The translations under genes and the position numbers were made by a program. This document shows, one piece after another, positions 53,974 to 62,301 of a DNA stretch of 64,000 nucleotides (position 1 is the stretch's first letter; every line of letters begins with the position of its first letter). The notes beneath the pieces are model-generated. The model was not told where the DNA came from and ran no database searches. It worked only from the letters and a program-made list of their open reading frames with translations. The DNA is from Actinoalloteichus hymeniacidonis (GTDB lineage Bacteria; Actinomycetota; Actinomycetes; Mycobacteriales; Pseudonocardiaceae). Location of the stretch: the NCBI RefSeq assembly GCF_014203365.1, contig NZ_JACHIS010000001.1, positions 5,022,001 to 5,086,000 on the forward strand. Direction: 5' to 3'.

Positions 53974-54796
53974 TACATCTTCTGGGCTCGGGACGTCGGC
54001 ACCGCCGGCGTCCCGACCCGCCCTGGACGGCGAGTGGATTCACATCGCCACCCGCTCGGACGGGGCCAGCGTGTACCGGGTGGAGGGCAGGCACGCCTTC
54101 TATGTGAAGACGGCCCCGCCGCGCGAACCCGGTGATCTGCGATTCCGGCCCTCCGACGAGGCCGAACGGCTGCGCTACCTGGCTGACCGGGGCTTCCCGG
54201 TCCCCGAGGTGGTCGAACTCGGCGGGGACGACACGCTGACCTGGCTGGTCACCACGGCCCTGCCGGGGGTGACCGCCGACTCCCGATGGACCCCCGACGA
54301 GCAGGGATCGGTGCTGCGCGGCGTCGCCGATCTCCTTGCGGCCCTGCATGACGCGCCGCTCGCCGACTGTCCCTTCGACGGCACGCTGGCCCACACGCTG
54401 GTCTGGGCGCAGGCCGCGGCCCGCACCGGTCTCGTCGACGAGGACGACCTCGACGAGTCGCGGCAGGGCTGGACCGCCGAGCGGTTGCTCGCCGAGTTGC
54501 ACGCGACCCCGGCACCACCGGAGGACGACCTGGTGCTGTGCCACGGCGATCCCTGCCTGGACAACGTGCTGGTCGACCCGGACACCTTGGCCCCGACCGG
54601 TTTCATCGACGTCGGCAGGTTCGGCATCGCCGACCGGTGGCGTGATCTCGCGGTGTTGCTGCGCAATCTCGGCGGCGAGAACGAGCAGTGGCTTGTCGAG
54701 GACGACCGCCACGTCGCCCGGTTCCTACGGCGTTACGACGTCGAGTACGACGAGCGCAAAGCCGCCTTCTACCGGCTGCTCGACGAATTCTTCTGA
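53966..54796 (+). CDS. Aminoglycoside 3'-phosphotransferase-like kinase
   Basis: 276 residues from the GTG at 53966, overlapping the aminotransferase by 8 bases. Protein-kinase-like fold: Lys48 (FYVKTA), catalytic loop HGDPCLDN (His193, Asp195, Asn200), and metal Asp215 in FIDVGRFGIADRWRDLA. The C-terminal LLDEFF is typical of APH(3') enzymes. It transfers phosphate to the 3'-OH. Likely self-resistance, or a biosynthetic step as in gentamicin (GenP). If it is resistance, the product should retain a 3'-OH. Confidence 0.92.
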   Translation: MADTSSGLGTSAPPASRPALDGEWIHIATRSDGASVYRVEGRHAFYVKTAPPREPGDLRFRPSDEAERLRYLADRGFPVPEVVELGGDDTLTWLVTTALPGVTADSRWTPDEQGSVLRGVADLLAALHDAPLADCPFDGTLAHTLVWAQAAARTGLVDEDDLDESRQGWTAERLLAELHATPAPPEDDLVLCHGDPCLDNVLVDPDTLAPTGFIDVGRFGIADRWRDLAVLLRNLGGENEQWLVEDDRHVARFLRRYDVEYDERKAAFYRLLDEFF

Positions 54797-54817
54797 CCAC
54801 CACAGCACGGAGGCGTC

Positions 54818-55582
54818 GTGACCGATCGGATTCTGTTGCTCTCGCCGCATCCGGATGACATCGCCTGGTCGTTGGGCGGGCTGACGGCCCGGCTGCGGGC
54901 GGTGGATGCCGAGCTGCGCGTCATCACCTTCTTCGGTCGCTCCCGCTATGCGCCCGGCCACCCGACCCATGGGACGGTGGACGCGGTGCCGGTGCGGGCC
55001 GCCGAGGAGGATGCCTGGGCCACACTGGTGGGAACCCGGATCCGCCGCGCCGATCTGCCCGATGCCAGCCTGCGTGGTTTCGACGACGACACCGAGATGG
55101 GCGCCGTGCCCGAGGACGACATCGTCGCCCGGATCGCCGGATTGCTGGACACGGCGATCGAGGAGTTCCGGCCCGATCTGCTGCTCGCGCCCCTGGCGAT
55201 CGGCGGCCACGTCGATCACGCTGCGGTGCGCCGCGCGGTGCAGCCCTGGGAGGCCCGCGAGTCGGGCGAACGCCCCGAGGTCCTCTGGTACGAGGACCTG
55301 CCCTACGCGGCGCAGGCGGTCGCCGTGCACACCGGTCATCCGCTGGTCGTGGACATCGCGGCGCACTGGCAGGCGAAGGAACTCGGGGTTCGCTGCTTCC
55401 CGTCTCAACAGCCCGAGGAGGTCCTGCCGGTGTTGCGGCGACATGCCGCCGAGGTGGCGGGCGAGCGGATCTGGGCCTCGGATCCGACGACGATCAAGCG
55501 GTTGGCGACGCTGATCGACGAGCCCGCGCGGCGGCAGCTGTCCCCGGCGGGCCCGCGAGCGGGCACGACGACGGTGCGCTGA
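54818..55582 (+). CDS. PIG-L/LmbE-family deacetylase, candidate 2'-N-acetylparomamine deacetylase
   Basis: 254 residues from the GTG at 54818 (GGAGG upstream). Zn site SPHPDDIAWSLGG (residues 9-21) and the second block IGGHVDHAAVRRAV. In 2-DOS clusters a PIG-L enzyme (BtrD/Neo16) removes the acetyl group after GlcNAc transfer. It is 21 bases after the kinase. A standard PIG-L outside a cluster would more likely sit with mycothiol genes. Confidence 0.85.
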   Translation: MTDRILLLSPHPDDIAWSLGGLTARLRAVDAELRVITFFGRSRYAPGHPTHGTVDAVPVRAAEEDAWATLVGTRIRRADLPDASLRGFDDDTEMGAVPEDDIVARIAGLLDTAIEEFRPDLLLAPLAIGGHVDHAAVRRAVQPWEARESGERPEVLWYEDLPYAAQAVAVHTGHPLVVDIAAHWQAKELGVRCFPSQQPEEVLPVLRRHAAEVAGERIWASDPTTIKRLATLIDEPARRQLSPAGPRAGTTTVR

Positions 55583-55663
55583 GCCGCCGTTGGTGCGGTC
55601 CGCAGCCGCACGCCGGCTATGCTCCAGGCGCCCGGTTAGCTCGGCACGAAAGGCGCGCGGACC

Positions 55664-56818
55664 ATGTCGAACGAGCTGTTGCGGCTGCGCTGCCGGGGTC
55701 ATGCCGAGGTGCGGGGCACCCATGCCAAAACGGTCGAGTTCACCTCCGATGCCGACATCACCGGCCGGGCCACCTGCGTGGTCGGGGTGGCCGCCGAGGC
55801 GATCGGGCCCGCCGATCCCGCCATCGCCGGTCCGCTGCGGATCACCATGACCTCCGGCGAGCACCGGGCCGTTCTGCATGCCACCGGCAATTCCCGATGG
55901 CGACCGGGTTCGGCGGCGGTCGTGCGGCTCAGCTCGGAACGGCTGCCCGGCACGCTGGCCACCGATGCCGACACCTCGGCCGCCGATCTACCCCGGGAGT
56001 TGATGCGCACGCTCGCCGACCCGACCGCCGAACTCGACGTCCGCATCGAGCGCGCGCCCGGACCGCCCGGCGGCGTGCTGGTCCGCTACCGGGCCCAGCC
56101 GGACCATGACCGACGGCTGGCTGTCGAGTGTGCCGCCGCCGATCTGGTGATCGCCGAGGACATTCCCAGCCGAGCGGTGATCGCCGAGCACGGCGCGGAA
56201 CTGGGACTGTCCTCCCAGGTGGTGGCCTGTCTGGCCGAGGGCGGCCGGGTGTTGGCGGTGTCCACCGCAGGGCTGGCCGATCCGACGGTGTTGGCCGTGT
56301 TGGCGGGACCCGACCGGCCTGCGGTCGAGGTGCTGGGCCTGCCGCCGGAACTGGCCGTGTCGGCCGTGTCCCCGCAGCGAGCGCCGGTGCTGCTGGCCAC
56401 GGCGACGGCGCCGCGCGAGGTGCCGCGTCTGGTCGGCAGCCGCCCGGAGGTGGCGGTGGTGTTCGGTGCGCCCGCTGCCGAGCTGCCCAAGATCCTCGCC
56501 GAGGTCGACAGGCAAGCTGCCGGTCCGCGCACGGCGGCGGTGGCTGTTGCCACGACCTCGGGGGCGGAACGGCCGAGCTGGGGTCGGGCGGCCGAGCTGC
56601 GGCTGCCGCGTCGGGGCGAGCTGCTGTGTCGGGTGGATGCCGTGACGCAGCCGGGCGGCGAGGTGCCAGCGGTCGACCCGGCCGGCCTGGTCACCGCGTT
56701 GTTGGCCGATTCGGTCTCGACGCGGACGGTGGCGCTCGCACTGGCCGGTCAGCCCGGTTGGTCGCGCAAGCAGGCCTATGACTTCGTGCTCGCGGTCAGC
56801 GGCAAGCAGCCGAAGTGA
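55664..56818 (+). CDS. Fusion of a DUF371 domain and an RsmI/tetrapyrrole-methylase-like domain
   Basis: 384 residues. The first ~125 residues (FRGHAEVRGTHAKTVEFTSD type; here LRCRGHAEVRGTHAKTVEF) match DUF371, best known from archaea. The rest has a RsmI-like layout (AAADLVIAEDIPSRAVIAEH, then LAEGGRVLAVSTAGLADPTV) and ends with GWSRKQAYDFVLAVSGK, like the C-terminus of the 16S rRNA C1402 2'-O-methyltransferase. The cofactor-binding GDPG-type stretch is not obvious, so activity is uncertain. It could be outside the cluster proper. Confidence 0.6.
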   Translation: MSNELLRLRCRGHAEVRGTHAKTVEFTSDADITGRATCVVGVAAEAIGPADPAIAGPLRITMTSGEHRAVLHATGNSRWRPGSAAVVRLSSERLPGTLATDADTSAADLPRELMRTLADPTAELDVRIERAPGPPGGVLVRYRAQPDHDRRLAVECAAADLVIAEDIPSRAVIAEHGAELGLSSQVVACLAEGGRVLAVSTAGLADPTVLAVLAGPDRPAVEVLGLPPELAVSAVSPQRAPVLLATATAPREVPRLVGSRPEVAVVFGAPAAELPKILAEVDRQAAGPRTAAVAVATTSGAERPSWGRAAELRLPRRGELLCRVDAVTQPGGEVPAVDPAGLVTALLADSVSTRTVALALAGQPGWSRKQAYDFVLAVSGKQPK

Positions 56819-56842
56819 CCTGCTCGCAGTACGCCCACTTTT

Positions 56843-56913
56843 GTTGGCTTATCCGCACTGAAGTTGCCCTATCTGTACTTTAGTTGGCTTATCTGTCTAA
56901 TAGTTGGGGTGAA
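56843..56913. repeat. Tandem 20-bp repeats, three copies and a partial fourth
   Basis: Copies begin at 56843, 56863, 56883 and 56903 (partial), exact 20-base period. Consensus GTTGGCTTATCTGTACT followed by three variable bases; each starts GTTG. The block is AT-rich against very GC-rich flanks and sits between the convergent DUF371 and kamB genes. Confidence 0.85.
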
Positions 56914-56954
56914 CCGGCGACAACACCGTCGGGTGCCTCGGCGAACGGCTGAGC

Positions 56955-57641
56955 TCAACCCGGCTGCTGCCCTGTCTCGGCAGGCTCGGCGGTCGCGTTG
57001 ATCACGCCGCGCAGGGCTAGCACGTCGAGCTGATCGCGGGAGCTGTTCAAGCGGCGGGTCCACGAGGTGGCCAGGGCGTCGATCTGCTCGGCGTCGAGGT
57101 ATTCGGCCTCGTCCAACCGCCACCCCTGAGCGGCCAACACCGGAGCCAGATCCCGCAGGGCCGATTCGGGGGTCGGCTCGGGGTGCTCGCCGACCTCCGG
57201 CACCGAGGGCCGCCAGGCGTGCAGGTTGAGGCTGATCAGGAATTCGGCGTCCGGCACGCAGATGGCGGCCAGGTCGCGCAGCATCGTCAGATCGGAGCCG
57301 AGCATCCCGCGCAGCAGGCTGCCCCAGGGCATCAACACGTGGATCTCGGTGACGCCCCGGAGTTCGGCGGGCAGCCGCTCGACGCCCGCCCATACGTAGA
57401 GCAGGTTCGGCTGGCCGCCCTTGGCCGGTTTCGCCGAGGCCTTGGCGGCGATCTTGCGCAGGTTGTCCTTGGCGGCGTCGAGACCGATGACCAGGTCGTC
57501 GGGCCTGCGGCGAGCGACGTGATAGGCGTGTTTGCCGTCCCCGGTGCCGACATCCAGGACCACGCCCTGGTGTCGAGACAGCAGCTCGCCGAAGTCGGCC
57601 GCGTTCATCTCGACGATCTGTTTCCCGGTGACCCGACGCAT
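56955..57641 (-). CDS. kamB: 16S rRNA (adenine1408-N1)-methyltransferase, KamB type
   Basis: 228 residues. SAM loop VVLDVGTGDGKHAYHVARRR, then KPAKGGQPNLLYVWAGVERL, HVLMPWGSLLRGML (the family's PWGSLL), and NLHAWRPSVPEVGEHPEPTP. This is almost word for word KamB from the tobramycin/apramycin producer Streptoalloteichus as I remember it. It methylates N1 of A1408 in the ribosomal A site and gives resistance to kanamycin, tobramycin and apramycin. It marks the cluster's right edge and defends the host's ribosomes. Divergent from the epoxide hydrolase. Confidence 0.95.
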   Translation of the reverse strand: MRRVTGKQIVEMNAADFGELLSRHQGVVLDVGTGDGKHAYHVARRRPDDLVIGLDAAKDNLRKIAAKASAKPAKGGQPNLLYVWAGVERLPAELRGVTEIHVLMPWGSLLRGMLGSDLTMLRDLAAICVPDAEFLISLNLHAWRPSVPEVGEHPEPTPESALRDLAPVLAAQGWRLDEAEYLDAEQIDALATSWTRRLNSSRDQLDVLALRGVINATAEPAETGQQPG

Positions 57642-57744
57642 GGATCGGGAGCCTAATGCGTGTCCCGCGCCCTTCCGCCGTACGCCACCGATCCCGTGGT
57701 TGAAAGCGTCACCACCACGGCGTCGGCCGTGTCAGGCTGTGCCG

Positions 57745-58926
57745 ATGAGCCCAGCCGGAGCCGAGTCGGCCGAATCGACCGTGCGGCCCTTCACCATCGC
57801 CATCGACGAGGGCGAACTCGTCGAGCTGCGGGACCGCATCGCGCGCACCCGGTGGCCGAGCCCGGCGCCCGGCGCCGCCTGGGAACAGGGCACCGATGCG
57901 GCCTATCTGCGGGAGATGCTCGACCACTGGGCCCATCGATTCGATTGGCGGGCCACGGAAGCCGAACTCAACCGCTTCCCGCAGTTCCGGATGGATCTCG
58001 ATGGCGTGCCGATCCACTTCGTCCACCAGCGGGCCGCCCACGGTCCCGGTATCCCGCTGATCCTGACGCACGGTTGGCCGAGCACCTTCGTGGAACTGCT
58101 GCCGCTGGTGCCGCTGCTCACCGATCCCGCAGCGCACGGCTTGACCGGTCCCGCGTTCGACGTGGTGATCCCCTCGCTGCCCGGTTACGGCTTCTCCGGT
58201 CGCCCCGACCGCGAACACACGATGCGCGACACCGCCGCGTGGTGGCACCGGCTGATGAACGGCCTCGGCTATCGGCGTTATGGCGCGCACGGCGGCGATC
58301 TCGGTTCCGGGGTGAGCACCTTCCTCGCGCTGGATCATCCGGAGGCCGTGTCGGGCCTGCATCTGTCCAATCTGGAGTTCGCGCCCGTCCTGGATGACCA
58401 GTCCCCGCCGCTGTCTCCCGCCGAGCGGGCCTACGCCGAGGCCGAATCGGCCTGGGAGGAGCACGAGGGCGCCTACAACCTGCTGTTGTCCACCAAACCG
58501 CAGACGCTGGCCTACGGGCTCGCCGACTCCCCCGCCGCGCTGGCCGCGTGGGTGTTGGAGAAGTGGCGGGCGTGGAGCGACTGCGGCGGCGACCTGGATT
58601 CGCGATTCTCCCGCGACTTTCTGGCGACCACGCTGACCCTGTTCTGGGCGGCCCAGGATGTCGGGCTCTCGCTACGGGACTACCACGACAACCGTGCGGT
58701 CTACGACGCGGTGACCCCGCAGGATCGGGTGCGGGTGCCGACCGGGATCGCGTTGTTCGACCACGAGTTCGTCGATTGCGGGACCCCGCCGCGCGAGTGG
58801 GCCGAGCGGCTTTACGAGGTCCGACGATGGCGGCGGATGCCCAGGGGCGGCCATTTCGCGGGCACCGAGGAGCCGGGCCTGCTCGCCGAGGAACTTGGCG
58901 CGTTCTTCGGCGAGCAGGCGGGCTGA
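57745..58926 (+). CDS. Epoxide hydrolase, microsomal (EHN) type
   Basis: 393 residues from the ATG at 57745; the extension to 57532 overlaps kamB antisense. The EHN cap-domain start VRPFTIAIDEGELVELRDRI, RTRWP; oxyanion loop LTHGWPSTFVELL; nucleophile Asp in GAHGGDLGSGVSTFLALDHP; His in RMPRGGHFAGTEEP. It opens epoxides with water. No clear tie to aminoglycoside chemistry; probably detoxification. Confidence 0.92.
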   Translation: MSPAGAESAESTVRPFTIAIDEGELVELRDRIARTRWPSPAPGAAWEQGTDAAYLREMLDHWAHRFDWRATEAELNRFPQFRMDLDGVPIHFVHQRAAHGPGIPLILTHGWPSTFVELLPLVPLLTDPAAHGLTGPAFDVVIPSLPGYGFSGRPDREHTMRDTAAWWHRLMNGLGYRRYGAHGGDLGSGVSTFLALDHPEAVSGLHLSNLEFAPVLDDQSPPLSPAERAYAEAESAWEEHEGAYNLLLSTKPQTLAYGLADSPAALAAWVLEKWRAWSDCGGDLDSRFSRDFLATTLTLFWAAQDVGLSLRDYHDNRAVYDAVTPQDRVRVPTGIALFDHEFVDCGTPPREWAERLYEVRRWRRMPRGGHFAGTEEPGLLAEELGAFFGEQAG

Positions 58927-58968
58927 TCGGCCGGTCCTAGGCCGTCACGGCGGTGGGACCGGCATCGC

Positions 58969-61900
58969 TCACTCCGGCAGGCCGTGCAGGTCGGACAGCA
59001 GTTCCGAGACGGTGATCGGGTCGAGATCGCCGAACTTCTCGATCGGTGCGGCGTAGTAATAGCCCGGGGCCGGCCGCACGATCTTGAGTTCGATGATTCG
59101 TTGCTGCGGGGCATTGGACATCCAGGCGACCTGGATACCAGGCGTGAGATCGGCGACGATGATGCGATCGCCCGGAATCGGCCGGGCGATCCAGAGCTCC
59201 AAGCCATCGCTCTTATCGGTGGACCGCAGCCAACCGCGCTTCTCCAGAGCGACCAATGCGTAGGTCGACACCGGCCGGTCGGCGAATCGGGTCAGCCGCT
59301 TCTGTTCGGCATCGCCAGGTTCGAGGGTGTGAATCGGGCGGCCCAGCTGCGGGAACGGCTGGAGGATCTCGTAGTCGCCGAACACGGTCGTCCAGGCGGC
59401 GAGGTCGCCGCCGAGGTCGATCGGGTGGGCGATGCGAACCCCCGTCGTCTCACCGAAGCTGACCTCGGCATCGTCGAGATCGGCGAAGGTCCGGTCCTCC
59501 GCCAGTCGAAACGCGCTGCCCTCGGTGGTGATCCAGACGAGTCTGCTCACCAGGTGCCACAGCAGCGGATGCTCGACGAACAGCGAGCGGAAGTCGGCGA
59601 TGCTCCACTGCCGTTGCGTCACCATCGCGCGTTCGAAGCGGCCGATCTGGTCCTTCGCGACCGTGCGGAGGTCCTTCTTCAACGCGGTGAACTGCTTATG
59701 CGCGGCCGGGGCAAGCTGAGCATCGTCCTTGGCGCCCGGCTTCGGCAGTGTCTTGCGCGGGGTTCCGCCCTCATCGAGCACCACCGGGGTGAGGTTGTTG
59801 TCCAGCGTGATCCGGAAGGAACGCGTCCCGTAGTCCAGGGTCAGGCCGCCCTGGTCGTCGAGGTCGAGATCGGGCACCAGCCGGTCGGCGAGCTGGTCGG
59901 ACGTCAACCCGCTCTCCCTGGCGAGGGTGTCGATCTTCTCGGCCGCCTTGGTCCTGATCCCCTGATACTTCACCTTGGTCGCGATGCTGTTCAGGTGCAG
60001 CAGAGCCACGTCGGATTCAATCGAGGCTAGGACCTCCAAGGCCTGCACCGCTTTCGCGTGCGCGCCCTCGCCGGGCCAGGTCCGGATCTTGGGGGTAAGC
60101 CTTCGTGCCGTCTCGTCGTCGCCGATCACGGCGAGCGAGTACAGGAAGGAGTCCCCACGGGTCCGTTCGCAGAGCTGCCAGCCGAATTCCGCCAGCGATG
60201 CGGAGTCAAGATGCTCGCGGAGAAGCGCCAAGCCCGCGTAGGGATCATCTCGATTGGACATCATCAGCATCGTGATGAGGTGCAGGACCGCACTTCGGGG
60301 CAGCGCACTTCGCCGGTGATGAAGGAGCACCTGCGGCAATAGGTCCAGGTCCGGCGTCCACCACTCTGCGTCGTCGTACTCACGAACTCTGGCGGGCAGG
60401 ACATACGCGGGCTCGACAGCCAGGAACTTTTCGAGCGCGTTCGCCACCTTGGCGCCGTGTTCCTGAGCTGCATGGACGATCTCGGCCGCGTCGGGGCCCG
60501 CGCTGTCGGCGGCGATGAATCGCAGCGCGGCCTCTGCGGCCCGCCGCGCCGCCCCGAGCTTGCCCATGGCGTCGGGGATCAGCAGCCGTACCGCGTTGCT
60601 GCCATGCCTGGCGAACCACTCCTGCGCGACGGACCGCACTCCGGGCAGCCGGAGGAACCAATCGGCGATCTGCCGGGCGATCGGCACCGTGCACAGTGGC
60701 AATAACCGATCCGCGTAGGCGGGCGGGTTGGTGCGGGCCACCGTCAAGGCCACCTCGGCGGCGTCCACTTCGTGTAGCGCCACGATCCGCTTGACCAGCA
60801 GCGGATCCCAGTGCTGCCGGGTCTGCGCATCCTTACGCAGTCGGCGGCGGAGATACTTCACAGTGGATTTCGTGGGCTCGACGGCGAATAACAGTTGCGA
60901 CTGGTGGTCGTCGAGTTTGCCCCGCTGGTAGGCCTCCATGTGCTGATCCCAGTCGGGATCGTTCGGGGTGGTCACCGAGTCGGGCAGGATGCCTTCGGCA
61001 GCCCACCGCTGCTGTTCACCCGCTGCCCAGGAGACGGTTTGCTCGTCGAGGGTGATGAGTTTCTTGTGGACCACTCGCCGGGCACGCGGGGCTTCGCCCG
61101 ACCAGGGCGGGCTGGCCAACAGGGCCGGCAGTTCTTCAGTGGTGGCCTCCCGCACCTTGCCCGCCTTGTGGATGAGCTTGGCCCGTTCGGCCTCGGAGAG
61201 CACGGATTCGGCAAGCTCGGGGTGGGCGTCGATATGGGCAATCAACAGGCGCCGCATCAACGTCGCCTTCTTCGATTCGCCTGCCGAAGCCGCCGCGAGC
61301 AACCGCATCGCCCGGACCGGGAACCGCTGTGCAGCTTGCCGGACGAGCTGATGGACGCCACTGTCCTCCAACCGAGAGAGCAGCATGGTGAACGCCTGAT
61401 CCGTGGGCAGGACACTCAGAACCTCAAGCACGTTCTGCACCCCACGACCGTCGTCCAGCACCTTCTCAAGCACCGGTAGCACCGACGTCCTGAGCGTCGC
61501 CGTCAAGGTGAAGGCCAGCTCGGGTCGCGCCAGCCAGCTCCAACTACGCCTCCGGGAACCCAATTTCTCCAGCTGACCGGTGGTTCCGACCGCACCGATC
61601 AGCAACCGCCACGGGACCTGTGGCAGGTCGACGGTGGCCATGCCCCGACACAGCCCGTCGATCCACGTCTGTTCCGTAGGCACCAGGAACGACACGACGA
61701 TTCGTTGGAAATCCGTGGTCCGATGCGCCGCGAGGGCCTCGACGACCTGTCGATACTCGGTGTCCGCCGCGACAGCCACGAACGCGCGTAGCCGGGCTGC
61801 GATGTCCTCGTTGACGCCGATCCCCCAGTCCTCGTGATGATCTTCGCGGACCCGCAGATAGTTGTAGCTGGTGCGAGTCGGGTGCTTGAACACGTAGACC

Positions 61901-62301
61901 CTGGCCAACTCAGCGACGGCCTCGGCGGCGAAGGTCAGTCCCCAGGTTTGAATCCAGGCATCGGCGAAGAACCCGAGGTGCTTCCAGTCGTCGATCTCGC
62001 ATTCCTCGCTGATGACCGTGAAGACCACCGCAGCGCCGAGCGGGGTGGCCTTGCCTGCCAGATGTGCGCGCCCGGCCTCGTCGAGCGTGGCGTCCCCGGC
62101 CATTCTCGACAGGTGATCCCGGATCGCGTTCTCGTGGGAGCGCATCCGCTGCACGGCCGCGTCATCCAGGACCATCCGTCTACCCGTCGCCTCACCGCGC
62201 CGAGCGAGGATCTCCGCCCGCCATGCCTCGGGAATCACCAGGACGGATTCATCGGCTTGTGCTTCGACCACGTCGGCTTCCTCGGTCGATGTGTTGCTCA
62301 T
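58969..62301 (-). CDS. Very large DUF4132-domain protein
   Basis: 1110 residues from the ATG at 62301 (AAGGAG site). The C-terminal ~350 residues have FERAMVTQRQWSIADFRSLF then VEHPLLWHLVSRLVWITTEG, the DUF4132 core also found in E. coli MolR/YehI-type proteins. N-terminal part is helical, repeat-like (many ALA/LEU helices; HEAT-like) and has no signal peptide or membrane helix. Function unknown; DUF4132 proteins are often associated with WGR domains, absent here. Single leftward gene. Confidence 0.85.
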   Translation of the reverse strand: MSNTSTEEADVVEAQADESVLVIPEAWRAEILARRGEATGRRMVLDDAAVQRMRSHENAIRDHLSRMAGDATLDEAGRAHLAGKATPLGAAVVFTVISEECEIDDWKHLGFFADAWIQTWGLTFAAEAVAELARVYVFKHPTRTSYNYLRVREDHHEDWGIGVNEDIAARLRAFVAVAADTEYRQVVEALAAHRTTDFQRIVVSFLVPTEQTWIDGLCRGMATVDLPQVPWRLLIGAVGTTGQLEKLGSRRRSWSWLARPELAFTLTATLRTSVLPVLEKVLDDGRGVQNVLEVLSVLPTDQAFTMLLSRLEDSGVHQLVRQAAQRFPVRAMRLLAAASAGESKKATLMRRLLIAHIDAHPELAESVLSEAERAKLIHKAGKVREATTEELPALLASPPWSGEAPRARRVVHKKLITLDEQTVSWAAGEQQRWAAEGILPDSVTTPNDPDWDQHMEAYQRGKLDDHQSQLLFAVEPTKSTVKYLRRRLRKDAQTRQHWDPLLVKRIVALHEVDAAEVALTVARTNPPAYADRLLPLCTVPIARQIADWFLRLPGVRSVAQEWFARHGSNAVRLLIPDAMGKLGAARRAAEAALRFIAADSAGPDAAEIVHAAQEHGAKVANALEKFLAVEPAYVLPARVREYDDAEWWTPDLDLLPQVLLHHRRSALPRSAVLHLITMLMMSNRDDPYAGLALLREHLDSASLAEFGWQLCERTRGDSFLYSLAVIGDDETARRLTPKIRTWPGEGAHAKAVQALEVLASIESDVALLHLNSIATKVKYQGIRTKAAEKIDTLARESGLTSDQLADRLVPDLDLDDQGGLTLDYGTRSFRITLDNNLTPVVLDEGGTPRKTLPKPGAKDDAQLAPAAHKQFTALKKDLRTVAKDQIGRFERAMVTQRQWSIADFRSLFVEHPLLWHLVSRLVWITTEGSAFRLAEDRTFADLDDAEVSFGETTGVRIAHPIDLGGDLAAWTTVFGDYEILQPFPQLGRPIHTLEPGDAEQKRLTRFADRPVSTYALVALEKRGWLRSTDKSDGLELWIARPIPGDRIIVADLTPGIQVAWMSNAPQQRIIELKIVRPAPGYYYAAPIEKFGDLDPITVSELLSDLHGLPE

